Positions 26,670 through 34,727 are shown, counted from the first letter of the stretch. The stretch is DNA of 64,000 nucleotides from Hymenobacter sp. DG01 (GCF_006352025.1 NZ_CP040937.1:1-64000), one strand, 5' to 3'. Numbers and translations: made by a program. Notes: generated by a model from the sequence alone, not told the origin.

Positions 26670-27892
26670 AGCCCGTAGCAGCGACACCCCTTCCCACAAC
26701 GGCCGCCGCGGTGGCTTCGTCGCCGCGGTTGCTGTGGGCCCTGGCAGCGGCCACGTTCGTGGTCTTTTTCCAGGCCTACATGGTGGCGCCTCTGATTCCG
26801 CGCTTGGCCACGCTCTTCGGGGTGGAGGCACAGGCGGTGGGGCTGGCGGTGCCCGCCTACCTAATTCCTTACGGCGTGGCTACGCTGTTTTACGGCCTGC
26901 TGGCCGACCGGCTGGGGCCGCCGCGCATCCTGCTCGGCAGTTTGCTGGCTTTCGTAGCACTGACGGCGTTGACGGCCACGGCGTCCTCGGCCAGCGCCCT
27001 AGTGGGCTGGCGGCTGGTCACCGGCCTGGGCGCAAGCGGCGTGGTGCCCATGGCGCTGGTGCTCGTGAGCAAGCGCTTTGCCTACGGCGAGCGCGGCCGG
27101 GCGCTGGGCTGGCTGTTTGGGGCCATGGCTGGCGGCAGCGCGTTTGGTTCTACGCTGGGCGTGCTGCTGGAACCCTACGTGGGCTGGCGGGCCCTGTTTC
27201 TGGGCGTGGCCGCCGCGGGCCTGCTCGTCTGGTTCGTTGTTCGGCGGAGCCTGGTGCCTCCGACCACCCCGGCTCCGCCGCCCGCCGCGCCGTCCCCCTG
27301 GCGGGCCGTGGTGGCGGGCTACGGGCAGCTGCTGGGCAGCGGGCGCGGGGCACGTACCTACGTCTACGTACTGTTGAACAGCATTTTCCACGGCGGCGTG
27401 TTTACCTGGTTAGCGCTGTATTTCCAGCAACGCTTTGGGCTGGGTGAAATCGGCATCGGGCTGGCGCTGGTGGGCTACGGCCTGCCGGGCTTTCTGCTGG
27501 GGCCGTTCATCGGGCGACTAGCCGACCGCTGGGGCCGGCGCTGGCTAATTCCGGCCGGCCTGGCCCTCAGTGCCCTGGCCACGTTGCTGCTGCGGGCTGA
27601 CCTGCCACTGGCAGTTGCCGTGCTGGCCGTGACGGTGCTTTCCCTGGGCTACGATTTGACGCAGCCGCTGCTGGCCGCCATTGTTACCGACGTGGGCAAG
27701 GAGCGGCCCGGGCAAGCCATGGGCCTGAACGTGTTCGCCCTGTTTGTGGGCTTTGGGCTTGGCAGCTGGCTGTTCGGCGAAGCCTTGCGAGCTGGCTTGC
27801 CCGCCGCACTGCTCGCTTTCACCGTGTTTGAAGCGGGGCTGGCTCTGGCTGCTACCCACTTGTTTAAATCCGAAACCCGGGCTCCGGCTTAA
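26666..27892 (+). CDS. Major facilitator superfamily transporter
   Basis: The 408-residue protein has about 12 hydrophobic segments in two halves. FYGLLADRLGPPRILLG contains the MFS motif A (G-x-LaDrlG-r-k type) after TM2, repeated as GPFIGRLADRWGRRWLIP in the second half. The start overlaps the ATPase stop (ATGA), which indicates co-translation. It has no metal-binding motif I can see, so its substrate is unknown; export of a metal complex or of a metalloid conjugate are possibilities given the context. It is followed after 51 bp by an HMA lipoprotein. Confidence 0.85.
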   Translation: MKPVAATPLPTTAAAVASSPRLLWALAAATFVVFFQAYMVAPLIPRLATLFGVEAQAVGLAVPAYLIPYGVATLFYGLLADRLGPPRILLGSLLAFVALTALTATASSASALVGWRLVTGLGASGVVPMALVLVSKRFAYGERGRALGWLFGAMAGGSAFGSTLGVLLEPYVGWRALFLGVAAAGLLVWFVVRRSLVPPTTPAPPPAAPSPWRAVVAGYGQLLGSGRGARTYVYVLLNSIFHGGVFTWLALYFQQRFGLGEIGIGLALVGYGLPGFLLGPFIGRLADRWGRRWLIPAGLALSALATLLLRADLPLAVAVLAVTVLSLGYDLTQPLLAAIVTDVGKERPGQAMGLNVFALFVGFGLGSWLFGEALRAGLPAALLAFTVFEAGLALAATHLFKSETRAPA

Positions 27893-27943
27893 CCGGAGCG
27901 CCAACCAGTCTTCTCCGTTTCACTACTTCAACATTCCCTCCCC

Positions 27944-28309
27944 ATGTTCGCATTCAATGCTTCCAAATCCGTCCTGCTGGGCGCCCTGTTTACCCTGAGC
28001 CTGGCCACGACGGCCTGCGGGCAGCAAACGCCTTCGCAGGCAGCGCCGGCGGCTAAAACACCCGCCCAGCTCGTGGGCTACACCACCGCCACGCTGCCCA
28101 TCGAAGGCATGTCCTGCGGCTCGTGCGTATCCAACGTCAAGCAAACCCTCAAGGGCCTCGATGGCATCTCAACGGTCGCCGTGAGCCTGGAGCAGCGCAC
28201 GGCCACGGTGGCCTACGACCCCCAAAAGGTGAAGCCGGAGCAGATTCAGGCCGCTGTCAACGCCAAGGGCTACAAGGCCGGCGCGCTGACCACCGTCACC
28301 GGCAAATGA
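27944..28309 (+). CDS. Exported HMA-domain metal chaperone (MerP-like)
   Basis: The 121-residue product begins with a signal sequence ending TLSLATTACG, where Cys25 could be acylated, followed by a Pro/Ala linker and a full HMA domain: LPIEGMSCGSCVSNVKQTL with the metal-binding GMSCGSC, then VSLEQRTATVAYDPQKV. It would carry Cu(I), Hg(II) or a similar soft ion in the periplasm. The stop overlaps the next start (ATGA), coupling it to the CcdA-like membrane protein and making a joint function likely. Confidence 0.85.
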   Translation: MFAFNASKSVLLGALFTLSLATTACGQQTPSQAAPAAKTPAQLVGYTTATLPIEGMSCGSCVSNVKQTLKGLDGISTVAVSLEQRTATVAYDPQKVKPEQIQAAVNAKGYKAGALTTVTGK

Positions 28310-29001
28310 GCTTAGAAGATTTCCTGCACCAATCGGCCGCTTCGTTGGCCGGGGGCCCGGGTGTCTCCGCGCTGCTGGCCGTAATGGCCGGCGTGGTGGC
28401 CTGCAGCGTGTGCCCGTGCTCGCTGCCCGTGGGCCTGGGGCTGGCGGGCCTGGTGAGCACGAACTCCGAAACGGCCAGCAAGCGCAGTGGGCTGCCCGTG
28501 GCGGTGGCTTTCTTCCTGGGCATCGTGATGAGTTTGACGGTGCTCGGGGCCGTGGCCGGCCGGCTGGGGGTCATCCTGACCGAGTCCTTCGGGCGGTACT
28601 GGGCCCTGGCCATGGCGGGCATTTCGCTGCTGGCCGCGGTCGTGGCGTTTTACGGGCCCTACCTGAAGCCCCACCAGCTGCAAACCCTGCGCAAGCCGGG
28701 GCTGAGCGGCACGTTCGTGTACGGCTTCATCTTCAGCCTGGGCACCTCGGCCGCGCCGCTGCTGCTGCTGCTGGCCGTGGCGGCGGGGCAGGCCAGCGTG
28801 GGGCGGGGGCTGCTGCTAGCCCTGGCCTTTGGCATCGGGCGGGGCCTGCCGTTCCTGCTGGCCGGCGTGTTTGCCAAGTCGCTGACGGCGCTGGCGCAGT
28901 CGACCCGCTGGCGGCGGGGCATTCAGCTGGTGAGCGGCATCGCCCTGCTGTTTGTGAGCGGCTACTACGTGCGGGTGTTCATCAATCTGCTCGACGGCTA
29001 A
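28306..29001 (+). CDS. CcdA/DsbD-like polytopic membrane protein
   Basis: The 231-residue protein has six or so hydrophobic segments. TM1 holds ACSVCPCSLPVGLGLAGLV (Cys33, 36 and 38), which resembles the Cys-Pro motif of CcdA/DsbD membrane electron carriers; the second conserved Cys in TM4 of true CcdA is not evident in the matching GTSAAPLLLLLAV segment. Start is the ATG overlapping the HMA lipoprotein stop. HMA proteins paired with CcdA/TauE-SafE-like membrane proteins occur in copper handling. The absent second cysteine argues for transport or metal binding rather than disulfide exchange. Confidence 0.7.
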   Translation: MSLEDFLHQSAASLAGGPGVSALLAVMAGVVACSVCPCSLPVGLGLAGLVSTNSETASKRSGLPVAVAFFLGIVMSLTVLGAVAGRLGVILTESFGRYWALAMAGISLLAAVVAFYGPYLKPHQLQTLRKPGLSGTFVYGFIFSLGTSAAPLLLLLAVAAGQASVGRGLLLALAFGIGRGLPFLLAGVFAKSLTALAQSTRWRRGIQLVSGIALLFVSGYYVRVFINLLDG

Positions 29002-29055
29002 GACACTGCCCTACTATGCAGGGGCGGTGGGGAAGCGAAATCCTGCAACTCCATC

Positions 29056-29069
29056 GCTCAATTCTGCAC
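29056..29069 (+). promoter_or_regulatory. Shared 14-bp element GCTCAATTCTGCAC
   Basis: The same 14-mer is found on the minus strand at 47847-47860 before copA, and with two changes at 60871-60884 before the paralogous HMA gene. The gap between element and start codon is 78, 79 and 80 bp in the three cases. A common activator or repressor site is likely. Confidence 0.5.
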
Positions 29070-29147
29070 TATTTGCGCGCACTCCCCCATCATGCGTGCT
29101 GTTATCTATTTGAAGCGGCCACTGCTGGCCCCACCTTCCTTTCTCCC

Positions 29148-29354
29148 ATGAATACGCTTCGCTTTACCACCAACATCAACTGCGCCAACTGCGTCCGCGC
29201 GGTAACACCCACTCTGAACGGGGAGCCTGCCATTGCCTCCTGGCAAGTGGACACGGAGAACCCTAGCAAGGTGCTAACCGTGACCACCGACCTAAGCGAG
29301 GCGCAGGTCCTGGCGCTTGTGGCCGACGCCGGGTTCCAGGCCGAGAAAGCCTAA
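29148..29354 (+). CDS. Small HMA-type metal chaperone (NCANC)
   Basis: This 68-residue cytosolic protein reads MNTLRFTTNINCANCVRAVT at its start, an HMA fold with the metal motif NCANC in place of MTCxxC. LTVTTDLSEAQVLALVADAG completes the ferredoxin-like beta-alpha pattern. A paralogue sits at 60965. The likely role is Cu(I) delivery to an ATPase or sensor. It is preceded by the shared 14-bp element rather than being part of the operon immediately upstream. Confidence 0.8.
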   Translation: MNTLRFTTNINCANCVRAVTPTLNGEPAIASWQVDTENPSKVLTVTTDLSEAQVLALVADAGFQAEKA

Positions 29355-29463
29355 CCGACGCAACGCTTTTACTTAACGGCGCCCGGTCCGTTCTCCCGCT
29401 AACATCATCCGCTGGGCCGGGCTGTTGCGTTTTAACCACCCAGCCAGGAAAGGCAAAGCGTTG

Positions 29464-29637
29464 ATGTTCAGTGCTGCGGTGCTGCTCTCTGGCGGTGTCC
29501 TGTTCGGCTTTACCAGCCCGACCGCTGCCGACTGCCCCCTGAAAGGCACCCCCGAGTGCCCCTTGGTGAAAAACTGCCCGGACAAGGGCACGGCCTGCAC
29601 GTTGGCAGGTGTGCCCGCTTGCTGCACCAAAAAATAG
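29464..29637 (+). CDS. Small secreted cysteine-rich protein
   Basis: From the ATG at 29464 the product is 57 residues: signal-like helix (FSAAVLLSGGVLFGFTSPTAA), then a mature part of about 35 residues with seven cysteines in the patterns DCPLKGTPECPLVKNC, ACTLAG and ACCTKK. An earlier in-frame TTG at 29425 is possible but weakens the signal peptide. It is likely a periplasmic thiol-rich metal-binding peptide. A terminator follows at 29663, isolating it from the ars operon. Confidence 0.55.
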   Translation: MFSAAVLLSGGVLFGFTSPTAADCPLKGTPECPLVKNCPDKGTACTLAGVPACCTKK

Positions 29638-29662
29638 GTAGCTAGTCATTCGCTTGAAATAG

Positions 29663-29716
29663 GCTTGAGCCGTGTCGTCCATGCAGTTGCGCGGCGCCGG
29701 CTCAGGCTTTTTTTTG
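29663..29716 (+). terminator. Intrinsic terminator before the ars operon
   Basis: GCTTGAGCCG at 29663-29672 pairs with CGGCTCAGGC at 29698-29707 (one G-T pair) around a 25-nt loop, followed by a run of eight T residues. Confidence 0.6.
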
Positions 29717-29738
29717 GCCTTGTGAAAAATATTTTCCT

Positions 29739-29784
29739 TATGTCGTAAACTTGCGACATACTATGTCGTATATTTACGACATAG
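29739..29784 (+). promoter_or_regulatory. Twin palindromic operators of the arsR promoter
   Basis: Two adjacent palindromes share the half-site ATGTCG/CGACAT. The first (29739-29760) is TATGTCG-N8-CGACATA; the second (29761-29784) has perfect 10-bp arms, CTATGTCGTA and TACGACATAG, around TATT. They end 14 bp before the ATG at 29799. TAAACTTG at 29746-29753 within the first is one base from the -7 consensus. ArsR dimers binding here would block transcription of the whole ars operon until arsenite binds. Confidence 0.8.
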
Positions 29785-29798
29785 TTACTGACCTCTTT

Positions 29799-30149
29799 AT
29801 GACAACCGCGAAAACCACGGCCTTTACGACTGAGCAACAGCAGCTGGCCCGCGTGGCCAAAGCCCTGGCTCACCCCGCCCGGGTGGCCATCATTCAGTTG
29901 CTGGCCAGTAAGCAAACCTGCATTTCCGGGGACATTGCGGCGGAGTTGCCGCTCTCGCGCACCACCGTCTTTCAGCACCTGCAGGAGCTGAAAGCCCTGG
30001 ACCTGATTCGCGGGGAAATTGATGGCCTCACCGTCTGTTACTGTTTGAATACCGAACTGCTGCGCCAGGTGCACCAGCAATTCACGGCCTTTTTCATCGA
30101 GGCCACGACGAGCGCGGCCTGCGGGCCGGCCGACGCCTGTGGCTGCTAA
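29799..30149 (+). CDS. arsR: ArsR family arsenic-responsive repressor
   Basis: The 116-residue winged-helix protein contains [20 protein letters not shown] (dimer helices) and [25 protein letters not shown] (recognition helix). Cys41 in SKQTCISGD sits where the ELCVCDL site of classical ArsR lies but the paired second Cys is missing; further cysteines occur at the C-terminus (CGPADACGC), so the As(III) site is probably built differently. I use the ATG at 29799 because an upstream start at 29751 would lie within the operator. It leads the operon that includes DUF6428, phosphoesterase, acetyltransferase and Acr3. Confidence 0.85.
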   Translation: MTTAKTTAFTTEQQQLARVAKALAHPARVAIIQLLASKQTCISGDIAAELPLSRTTVFQHLQELKALDLIRGEIDGLTVCYCLNTELLRQVHQQFTAFFIEATTSAACGPADACGC

Positions 30150-30178
30150 CCATATCCTTCACCAAACCGCTCCAACCC

Positions 30179-30637
30179 ATGAAAATCTCCGAAATGAAGC
30201 AGTCCCTGGCCGGACTCGACGCCGTTAACTTCCGCCTGCCCACCGGCGATTACCTGCCATCCCACTTCCACGTGACGGAAGTAGGCTTAGTGAGCAAGCA
30301 TTTCATCGACTGCGGCGGCGTAGAACGTCGGGAAACCGTGGCCAACTTTCAGCTGTGGGAAGCCGGCGACTACGACCACCGACTGGCCCCACAGAAATTC
30401 CTGCACATTCTGAAGCTCTCGGAGAAGATTCTCGGCAGCGAGGACCTGGACATCGAGGTAGAATACCAGCAGGACACCATTGGCAAATTCGGCCTTGCGT
30501 TCGACGGCACGGACTTCGTGCTGACGCCCAAACAGACGGCCTGCCTGGCACAGGATGCCTGCGGCATTGCGGAACACCAGATTGCGCTCCCGCAACTGCA
30601 AACCGCCTGCTGCACCCCAGGCGGCGGGTGCTGCTAA
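30179..30637 (+). CDS. DUF6428 family protein
   Basis: The 152-residue protein matches what I know of DUF6428, a family found almost only between arsR and arsenic-resistance genes in Bacteroidota: LPTGDYLPSHFHVTEVGLV with paired His, FIDCGGVERRE, and ANFQLWEAGDYDHRLAPQKF. The fold looks cupin-like, with histidines placed as possible ligands, and the tail ends ACCTPGGGCC. No activity is established; position suggests a role in arsenate or arsenite handling. It lies 29 bp after arsR. Confidence 0.8.
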   Translation: MKISEMKQSLAGLDAVNFRLPTGDYLPSHFHVTEVGLVSKHFIDCGGVERRETVANFQLWEAGDYDHRLAPQKFLHILKLSEKILGSEDLDIEVEYQQDTIGKFGLAFDGTDFVLTPKQTACLAQDACGIAEHQIALPQLQTACCTPGGGCC

Positions 30638-30709
30638 CCGCTCTTAACGGCGCTACCCTACAGGGCAGCGCCGTTTTGCTTAAATCCCCGCATTTCTTCT
30701 TCGTTTCTG

Positions 30710-31483
30710 ATGACAATTGCCTTTTTCTCCGACGTGCACGGCAACCTGCCGGCGCTGGAAGCGGTGCTGGCCGATATGGAGCAGCGCCGCCCCGACATGA
30801 TTTTTTGTTTGGGCGACTTGGTGGGCTACGCCCCCTGGCCCAACGAGGTGGTGAACGAGGTGAGGCGGCGCGGCATCCCGACGCTGGCCGGCAACTACGA
30901 CCAGGGCATCGGGCTGGCCAGCGAGAACTGCGGCTGCGCCTACAAAACCGATGTGGAAAAGGGACTGGGTGCGCAGAGCATTGCGTACACGAATCACATC
31001 GTCGGCCCGGACGAGCGGCGCTACCTACGCTACCTGCCCAAGCACATGCGGCTGGACTTTCAGGAGGAGCCCTACACGCTGAGCCTGCTGATGGTGCACG
31101 GCTCCCCACGCAAAATTAACGAGTACCTGTTCGAGGACCGGCCCGAGGCCAGCTTCCTGCGGGTGCTGGCCGATGCCAACGCCGACATCCTGCTATTTGG
31201 GCACACCCACAAGCCCTATCACCGCACGTTTGCCTACGAGCACGAGGGTGAAACCCGCTACCGCCACGCGCTCAACATTGGCTCGGTGGGCAAGCCCAAG
31301 GACGGCGACCCGCGGGCCGCTTACCAACTGCTGCACTTGGACGAAAACACCCAGCTGACGGACCCTAACAGTGTGCGCTCGGAGCTGGTGCGGGTTGAGT
31401 ACGACGTGGAGAAGGCAGCGCAGGCCGTCGAGGCCTCGCCGCTGCCCAACGAATACGCGGACATGCTCCGTAACGCCTATTAA
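30710..31483 (+). CDS. Metallophosphoesterase (YfcE/calcineurin-like)
   Basis: The 257-residue protein has all five signature blocks in order: FFSDVHGNLPALEAVL, CLGDLVGYAPWPNEVV, AGNYDQ, VHGSPRKINEYLF and LFGHTHKPYHR. These ligate two metal ions for hydrolysis of phosphoesters. Soluble, no signal peptide. A phosphoesterase inside an ars operon is unusual; it could act on a phosphorylated or arsenylated intermediate, though this is inference only. It is 72 bp after the DUF6428 gene and 12 bp before the acetyltransferase gene. Confidence 0.85.
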   Translation: MTIAFFSDVHGNLPALEAVLADMEQRRPDMIFCLGDLVGYAPWPNEVVNEVRRRGIPTLAGNYDQGIGLASENCGCAYKTDVEKGLGAQSIAYTNHIVGPDERRYLRYLPKHMRLDFQEEPYTLSLLMVHGSPRKINEYLFEDRPEASFLRVLADANADILLFGHTHKPYHRTFAYEHEGETRYRHALNIGSVGKPKDGDPRAAYQLLHLDENTQLTDPNSVRSELVRVEYDVEKAAQAVEASPLPNEYADMLRNAY

Positions 31484-31495
31484 ACGGATTCTGCC

Positions 31496-31990
31496 ATGAC
31501 GATTATTCCGATGACGGACGCGCACTGGCCGGCGGTAAAGGCCATTTACGAAGCTGGCATTGCGACGGGAAATGCCACGTTTGAAACGCAGGCACCGGCC
31601 TGGGAAGCATGGGATACCGCCCACCTGGGCCATAGCCGGCTGGTGGCGGTGGACGAGGCTGGCACGGTGCTGGGCTGGGCGGCGCTCTCGCCGGTATCGA
31701 GCCGCTGCGTGTACGGCGGGGTGGCCGAAATCAGCATCTACATCGGGGCCGAGGCGCGGGGCCAAGGCGTGGGCCGGCAGCTGCTGCAGGCCCTGATTGC
31801 GGATTCGGAAGCTCATGGCATCTGGACGCTGCAGGCCGGCACGTTTGAAGAGAATAAAGCCAGCATCGGCCTGCACACGCAGGCGGGGTTCCGGGTGATT
31901 GGGCACCGCGAACGAATCGGCCAGCACCACGGCGTGTGGCGCAACACGGTGCAGATGGAGCGGCGCAGCCCGACCGTCGGCATCGCTTAA
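31496..31990 (+). CDS. arsN: GNAT acetyltransferase, ArsN/phosphinothricin acetyltransferase type
   Basis: The 164-residue enzyme shows the PAT/ArsN layout: [18 protein letters not shown] near the N-terminus, [20 protein letters not shown] (acetyl-CoA pyrophosphate loop), and [18 protein letters not shown]. ArsN members acetylate arsinothricin or phosphinothricin, and some sit in ars operons. It is 12 bp after the phosphoesterase gene and 14 bp before acr3. The alternative is a generic methionine sulfoximine N-acetyltransferase; context favours an arsenical. Confidence 0.8.
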   Translation: MTIIPMTDAHWPAVKAIYEAGIATGNATFETQAPAWEAWDTAHLGHSRLVAVDEAGTVLGWAALSPVSSRCVYGGVAEISIYIGAEARGQGVGRQLLQALIADSEAHGIWTLQAGTFEENKASIGLHTQAGFRVIGHRERIGQHHGVWRNTVQMERRSPTVGIA

Positions 31991-32004
31991 TACAACTGCT
32001 TTTT

Positions 32005-33111
32005 ATGACGACTTTGAATCAACATTTGCCCGCCGCGCCGGCTCCGGCCGCGCTGGCGGAAAAGAAACTCTCGGGCCTAGACCGGGGGCTGACCCTGTGG
32101 ATATTCCTGGCCATGGCGCTGGGCGTGGCCCTGGGCTATATGGTGCCGGGCATCAACGGGGCTATCAACTACTTCTCGGTGGGCACGGTGAACGTGCCGC
32201 TGGCCGTAGGGCTGATTCTGATGATGTACCCGCCACTGGCCAAGGTGAAGTATGAGCAGCTGCCGACGGTGTTCAAGAACACGCGCATCATTGGCCTCTC
32301 GCTGTTCCTGAACTGGATACTCGGCCCGCTGCTGATGTTCTTTCTGGCTATCTGGCTGCTGCCCGACAAGCCCGAGTACATGATGGGCCTGATTCTCATT
32401 GGCATTGCCCGCTGCATTGCCATGGTGCTGGTATGGAACGACCTGGCCGACGGCTCGCGGGAATACGCGGCCGGGCTAGTAGCGCTGAACTCCATTTTTC
32501 AGGTGCTGTTTTACTCGGTGCTGGCCTGGCTGTTTATCACGGTGTTGCCGCCCTACTTCGGGCTGAAAGGCTACGCGGTGAACATCGGTATTTGGGACAT
32601 TGCGCAGAGCGTGCTGGTGTACCTGGGCATTCCGTTCGCGGCGGGTTTTCTCTCGCGCTTGGTTCTGCGCCGGCTGAAAGGCAACGAGTGGTACGAAACG
32701 GTTTTTATTCCCGCGATTAGCCCGATTACGCTGGTGGCACTGCTGCTGACCATCGTGGTCATGTTCAGCCTAAAGGGGGAGGCCATCGTGCAGGTGCCGC
32801 TGGACGTGCTGCGCATTGCGTTGCCGCTGGCCCTGTACTTCGGCATCATGTTCGTGCTCAGCTTCGCGGCGGGCAAGTACCTGGGGGCCGATTACGCCGA
32901 GAATGCCAGCATTGCCTTTACGGCGACGGGCAACAACTTTGAGTTGGCCATTGCGGTGGCCATTGGCGTGTTCGGGCTCAACTCGGGGCAGGCGTTTGCG
33001 GGCGTAATCGGGCCGCTGATTGAAGTGCCGGCACTAATTGCACTGGTCAACCTAGCCTTCTGGTTTCGGCGCCGCTGGTACGACGGGAACAGCGTGGCTG
33101 CGCAGGCGTAA
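32005..33111 (+). CDS. arsB: Arsenite efflux permease, Acr3 family
   Basis: The 368-residue membrane protein has about ten helices. [20 protein letters not shown] and [20 protein letters not shown] are Acr3 signatures, with the conserved TM4 Cys in ARCIAMV that is needed for As(III) transport; a second set, [19 protein letters not shown], lies in TM9. The protein extrudes arsenite using the proton motive force. ATG at 32005 chosen. As the last gene of the operon it is followed by a terminator at 33135. No arsenate reductase is present between arsR and this gene or elsewhere in the window. Confidence 0.9.
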   Translation: MTTLNQHLPAAPAPAALAEKKLSGLDRGLTLWIFLAMALGVALGYMVPGINGAINYFSVGTVNVPLAVGLILMMYPPLAKVKYEQLPTVFKNTRIIGLSLFLNWILGPLLMFFLAIWLLPDKPEYMMGLILIGIARCIAMVLVWNDLADGSREYAAGLVALNSIFQVLFYSVLAWLFITVLPPYFGLKGYAVNIGIWDIAQSVLVYLGIPFAAGFLSRLVLRRLKGNEWYETVFIPAISPITLVALLLTIVVMFSLKGEAIVQVPLDVLRIALPLALYFGIMFVLSFAAGKYLGADYAENASIAFTATGNNFELAIAVAIGVFGLNSGQAFAGVIGPLIEVPALIALVNLAFWFRRRWYDGNSVAAQA

Positions 33112-33134
33112 TGGGGGCAGACTATCCAAACAAT

Positions 33135-33168
33135 AAAGCGCCTTACCTCACGAGTCAGGCGCTTTTTT
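33135..33168 (+). terminator. Intrinsic terminator after the ars operon
   Basis: AAAGCGCCT at 33135-33143 pairs with AGGCGCTTT at 33157-33165 around a 13-nt loop, followed by T residues to 33168. The A run on the other side means it may also stop transcripts arriving on the minus strand from the mer operon. Confidence 0.75.
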
Positions 33169-33207
33169 GCGTCCATGCGGCCGCATGGTAACCGCTGCCT
33201 AAGAAGC

Positions 33208-33420
33208 CTACTTTTTAACGGCTTCCGCAGCAGCCGGGGTCACCACGGCGGCCGTGGTTGGCTTTTTGGCGCAGCAGCTGGCCCCGGGCTTCTCGTCCTT
33301 CGAGCACTGCATGGTGGCTTCTTTAACCGCTTTTTTGTTCTTTTTGCCGGGTTTGCCGTCATGGGCCGCGGCGCTGCTGATGGTGGCAAACAGGGTCAGG
33401 GCAAGCAGGAGATTTTTCAT
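33208..33420 (-). CDS. Small secreted protein in the mer operon
   Basis: From the ATG at 33420 the 70-residue product has a signal peptide (MKNLLLALTLFATISSAAAH) and a Lys-rich mature part with three cysteines (MQCSKDE, ASCCAKK) and an Ala/Val/Thr tail. It is the last gene of the minus-strand operon arsR-merTP-GDCCVxC. The Cys residues could bind Hg(II) or another soft ion outside the cytoplasm. Family not recognised. Confidence 0.6.
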   Translation of the reverse strand: MKNLLLALTLFATISSAAAHDGKPGKKNKKAVKEATMQCSKDEKPGASCCAKKPTTAAVVTPAAAEAVKK

Positions 33421-33462
33421 GAGATGGAAAGGTAAAGGAGTGAGTAGGCGAAGGAAAGGCAT

Positions 33463-33723
33463 CTAGCAGCAGCCGCAGGCCCCTGTGCCCTGCTCCTGAA
33501 TGGGCGGGCAAGGCACCGTGCCGTAGGAGCAGAACACGCAGCAGTCGCCGGCCAGGGGCTTGAGCACGGTGTGGCAGCTGGTGCATTCGTAAAACCACTG
33601 GCAGGCGTCGGTGGGCATCTGCTCAGCTTGGGCATGCTGGCAAACCGGACAGGTAAGCACCGACGTCAGCGTGACCAAGGGGGTAGGGGCAGAAGGCGTG
33701 AGGGAAATCATAGCCGGGAGCAT
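33463..33723 (-). CDS. GDCCVxC domain protein of mercury operons
   Basis: The 86-residue protein has a first Cys pair TCPVC, then YECTSCHTVLKPLAGDCCVFCSYGTVPC, which contains the naming motif GDCCVFC, and a Cys-rich end ACGCC. Together these look like a small zinc-ribbon-like protein. In my knowledge such proteins are encoded beside merT/merP genes in Bacteroidota. The ATG at 33723 directly abuts the merTP stop (TAAATG); an ATG at 33711 is the alternative. Function unproved; Hg(II) binding in the cytosol is plausible. Confidence 0.75.
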   Translation of the reverse strand: MLPAMISLTPSAPTPLVTLTSVLTCPVCQHAQAEQMPTDACQWFYECTSCHTVLKPLAGDCCVFCSYGTVPCPPIQEQGTGACGCC

Positions 33724-34347
33724 TTAGCGGGAAGGATTCAGCACCGAATAGCCGGTGCCGTTGATGGCCTTTTCAATCTGGGCCACGGGCGTCACGGCGG
33801 CATTATAGCGCACCTGGGCCGTGCCCTGGTCATAGGACACGCGCACGCTCTGCACGCCCGGCAGCTGCTGCACGTCGTGCTCCACGTGGCGGGCGCAGGC
33901 CTCGCAGGTCATTCCCCCGATGCGGTAGGAGCTCGTTTGCCACACCGGCGCCGTATTGGTGGCTGTCACCGGTTTGAGTGCCGCCGACGGGTAGAACCGC
34001 GCACTGTAGTAGGGAAAGGTCAACAGCAGGCCGGCCAGCACCGTCACGCTGGCCAGAAAGCCGCGTGACTGCATCAAGGAAGGTTTAGCCGGCACGGGGC
34101 AGCCACAGTCATCGGCCGCCACGGGCGCGGGCTTGAGTTGTTGGTACCAAGCAAAACTGAGCACGCCCACCGTCAGGGCCACCAGGTAAGGACGCAGGGG
34201 CTCCAGCCACGAGAAAGTGGAGGCGACGCCGCCCAGCCCACCAATGATGGCCAGCAGGGGGGTGATGCAGCACAGCGAGGCGGCCAGCGCCGCCAGCACG
34301 CCCGTGCTGGCCAGGGACTTGGAGGAAGTGAAAGCGGGCTGGTTCAT
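33724..34347 (-). CDS. merTP: Fused mercuric transporter and periplasmic binding protein MerT-MerP
   Basis: The 207-residue protein joins MerT to MerP. The MerT part has the TM1 vicinal cysteines in ALAASLCCITPLLAIIG, a cytoplasmic-side Cys pair in DDCGCPVP, and three helices. After the third helix comes a MerP-type HMA domain with IGGMTCEACARHVEHDV. Fusion lets Hg(II) pass from the tethered HMA to the membrane Cys pair. The ATG at 34347 overlaps the upstream regulator stop by 4 bp. This is an uptake system; it normally feeds mercuric reductase MerA, which I do not find here. Confidence 0.88.
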   Translation of the reverse strand: MNQPAFTSSKSLASTGVLAALAASLCCITPLLAIIGGLGGVASTFSWLEPLRPYLVALTVGVLSFAWYQQLKPAPVAADDCGCPVPAKPSLMQSRGFLASVTVLAGLLLTFPYYSARFYPSAALKPVTATNTAPVWQTSSYRIGGMTCEACARHVEHDVQQLPGVQSVRVSYDQGTAQVRYNAAVTPVAQIEKAINGTGYSVLNPSR

Positions 34348-34712
34348 ACGGCAGCGGCAGTCAAGGCGGGTGAAACGGATGATAGCAGCGACTGCACCAA
34401 TGGCTGATGCGCGGGGGTCAGCGAGTAAAACACGGTCTGGCCCACTTTGCGGGCCTGAATCACCCCGCCGTCCCTGAGCTTGCGCAGGTGCTGGGAGATG
34501 GCCGACACATTCATCTGCAGCACATCGGCCAGGTCGCACACGCACAGCTGCTGGTCGAGCAGCAGAAACAGCATCTTCAACCGCACCTCGTTGCCGGCCA
34601 GCGCGAGCACGGCCGCCATGGCTTCGATGCCCGGCGCAGCTGCAGCCAGACGCTGCTTGCTGTGTTCAATGTGGGCGGCGTCAGCAAAGACGCGGATGCA
34701 GGAAGCAGCCAT
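34344..34712 (-). CDS. ArsR/SmtB-type repressor of the mer operon
   Basis: The 122-residue winged-helix protein has LDQQLCVCDLADVLQMNVSA, the classical alpha-3 metal site LCVCDL, then AISQHLRKLRDGGVIQARKVGQTVFYSL (recognition helix and wing). It starts at the ATG at 34712; an additional Cys at position 5 could complete a trigonal soft-metal site. Mercury operons of Proteobacteria use MerR; here an ArsR-type repressor takes its place. The stop overlaps merTP, so the regulator is first in its own operon. Confidence 0.85.
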   Translation of the reverse strand: MAASCIRVFADAAHIEHSKQRLAAAAPGIEAMAAVLALAGNEVRLKMLFLLLDQQLCVCDLADVLQMNVSAISQHLRKLRDGGVIQARKVGQTVFYSLTPAHQPLVQSLLSSVSPALTAAAV

Positions 34713-34727
34713 AACTTTGAGTTTATA

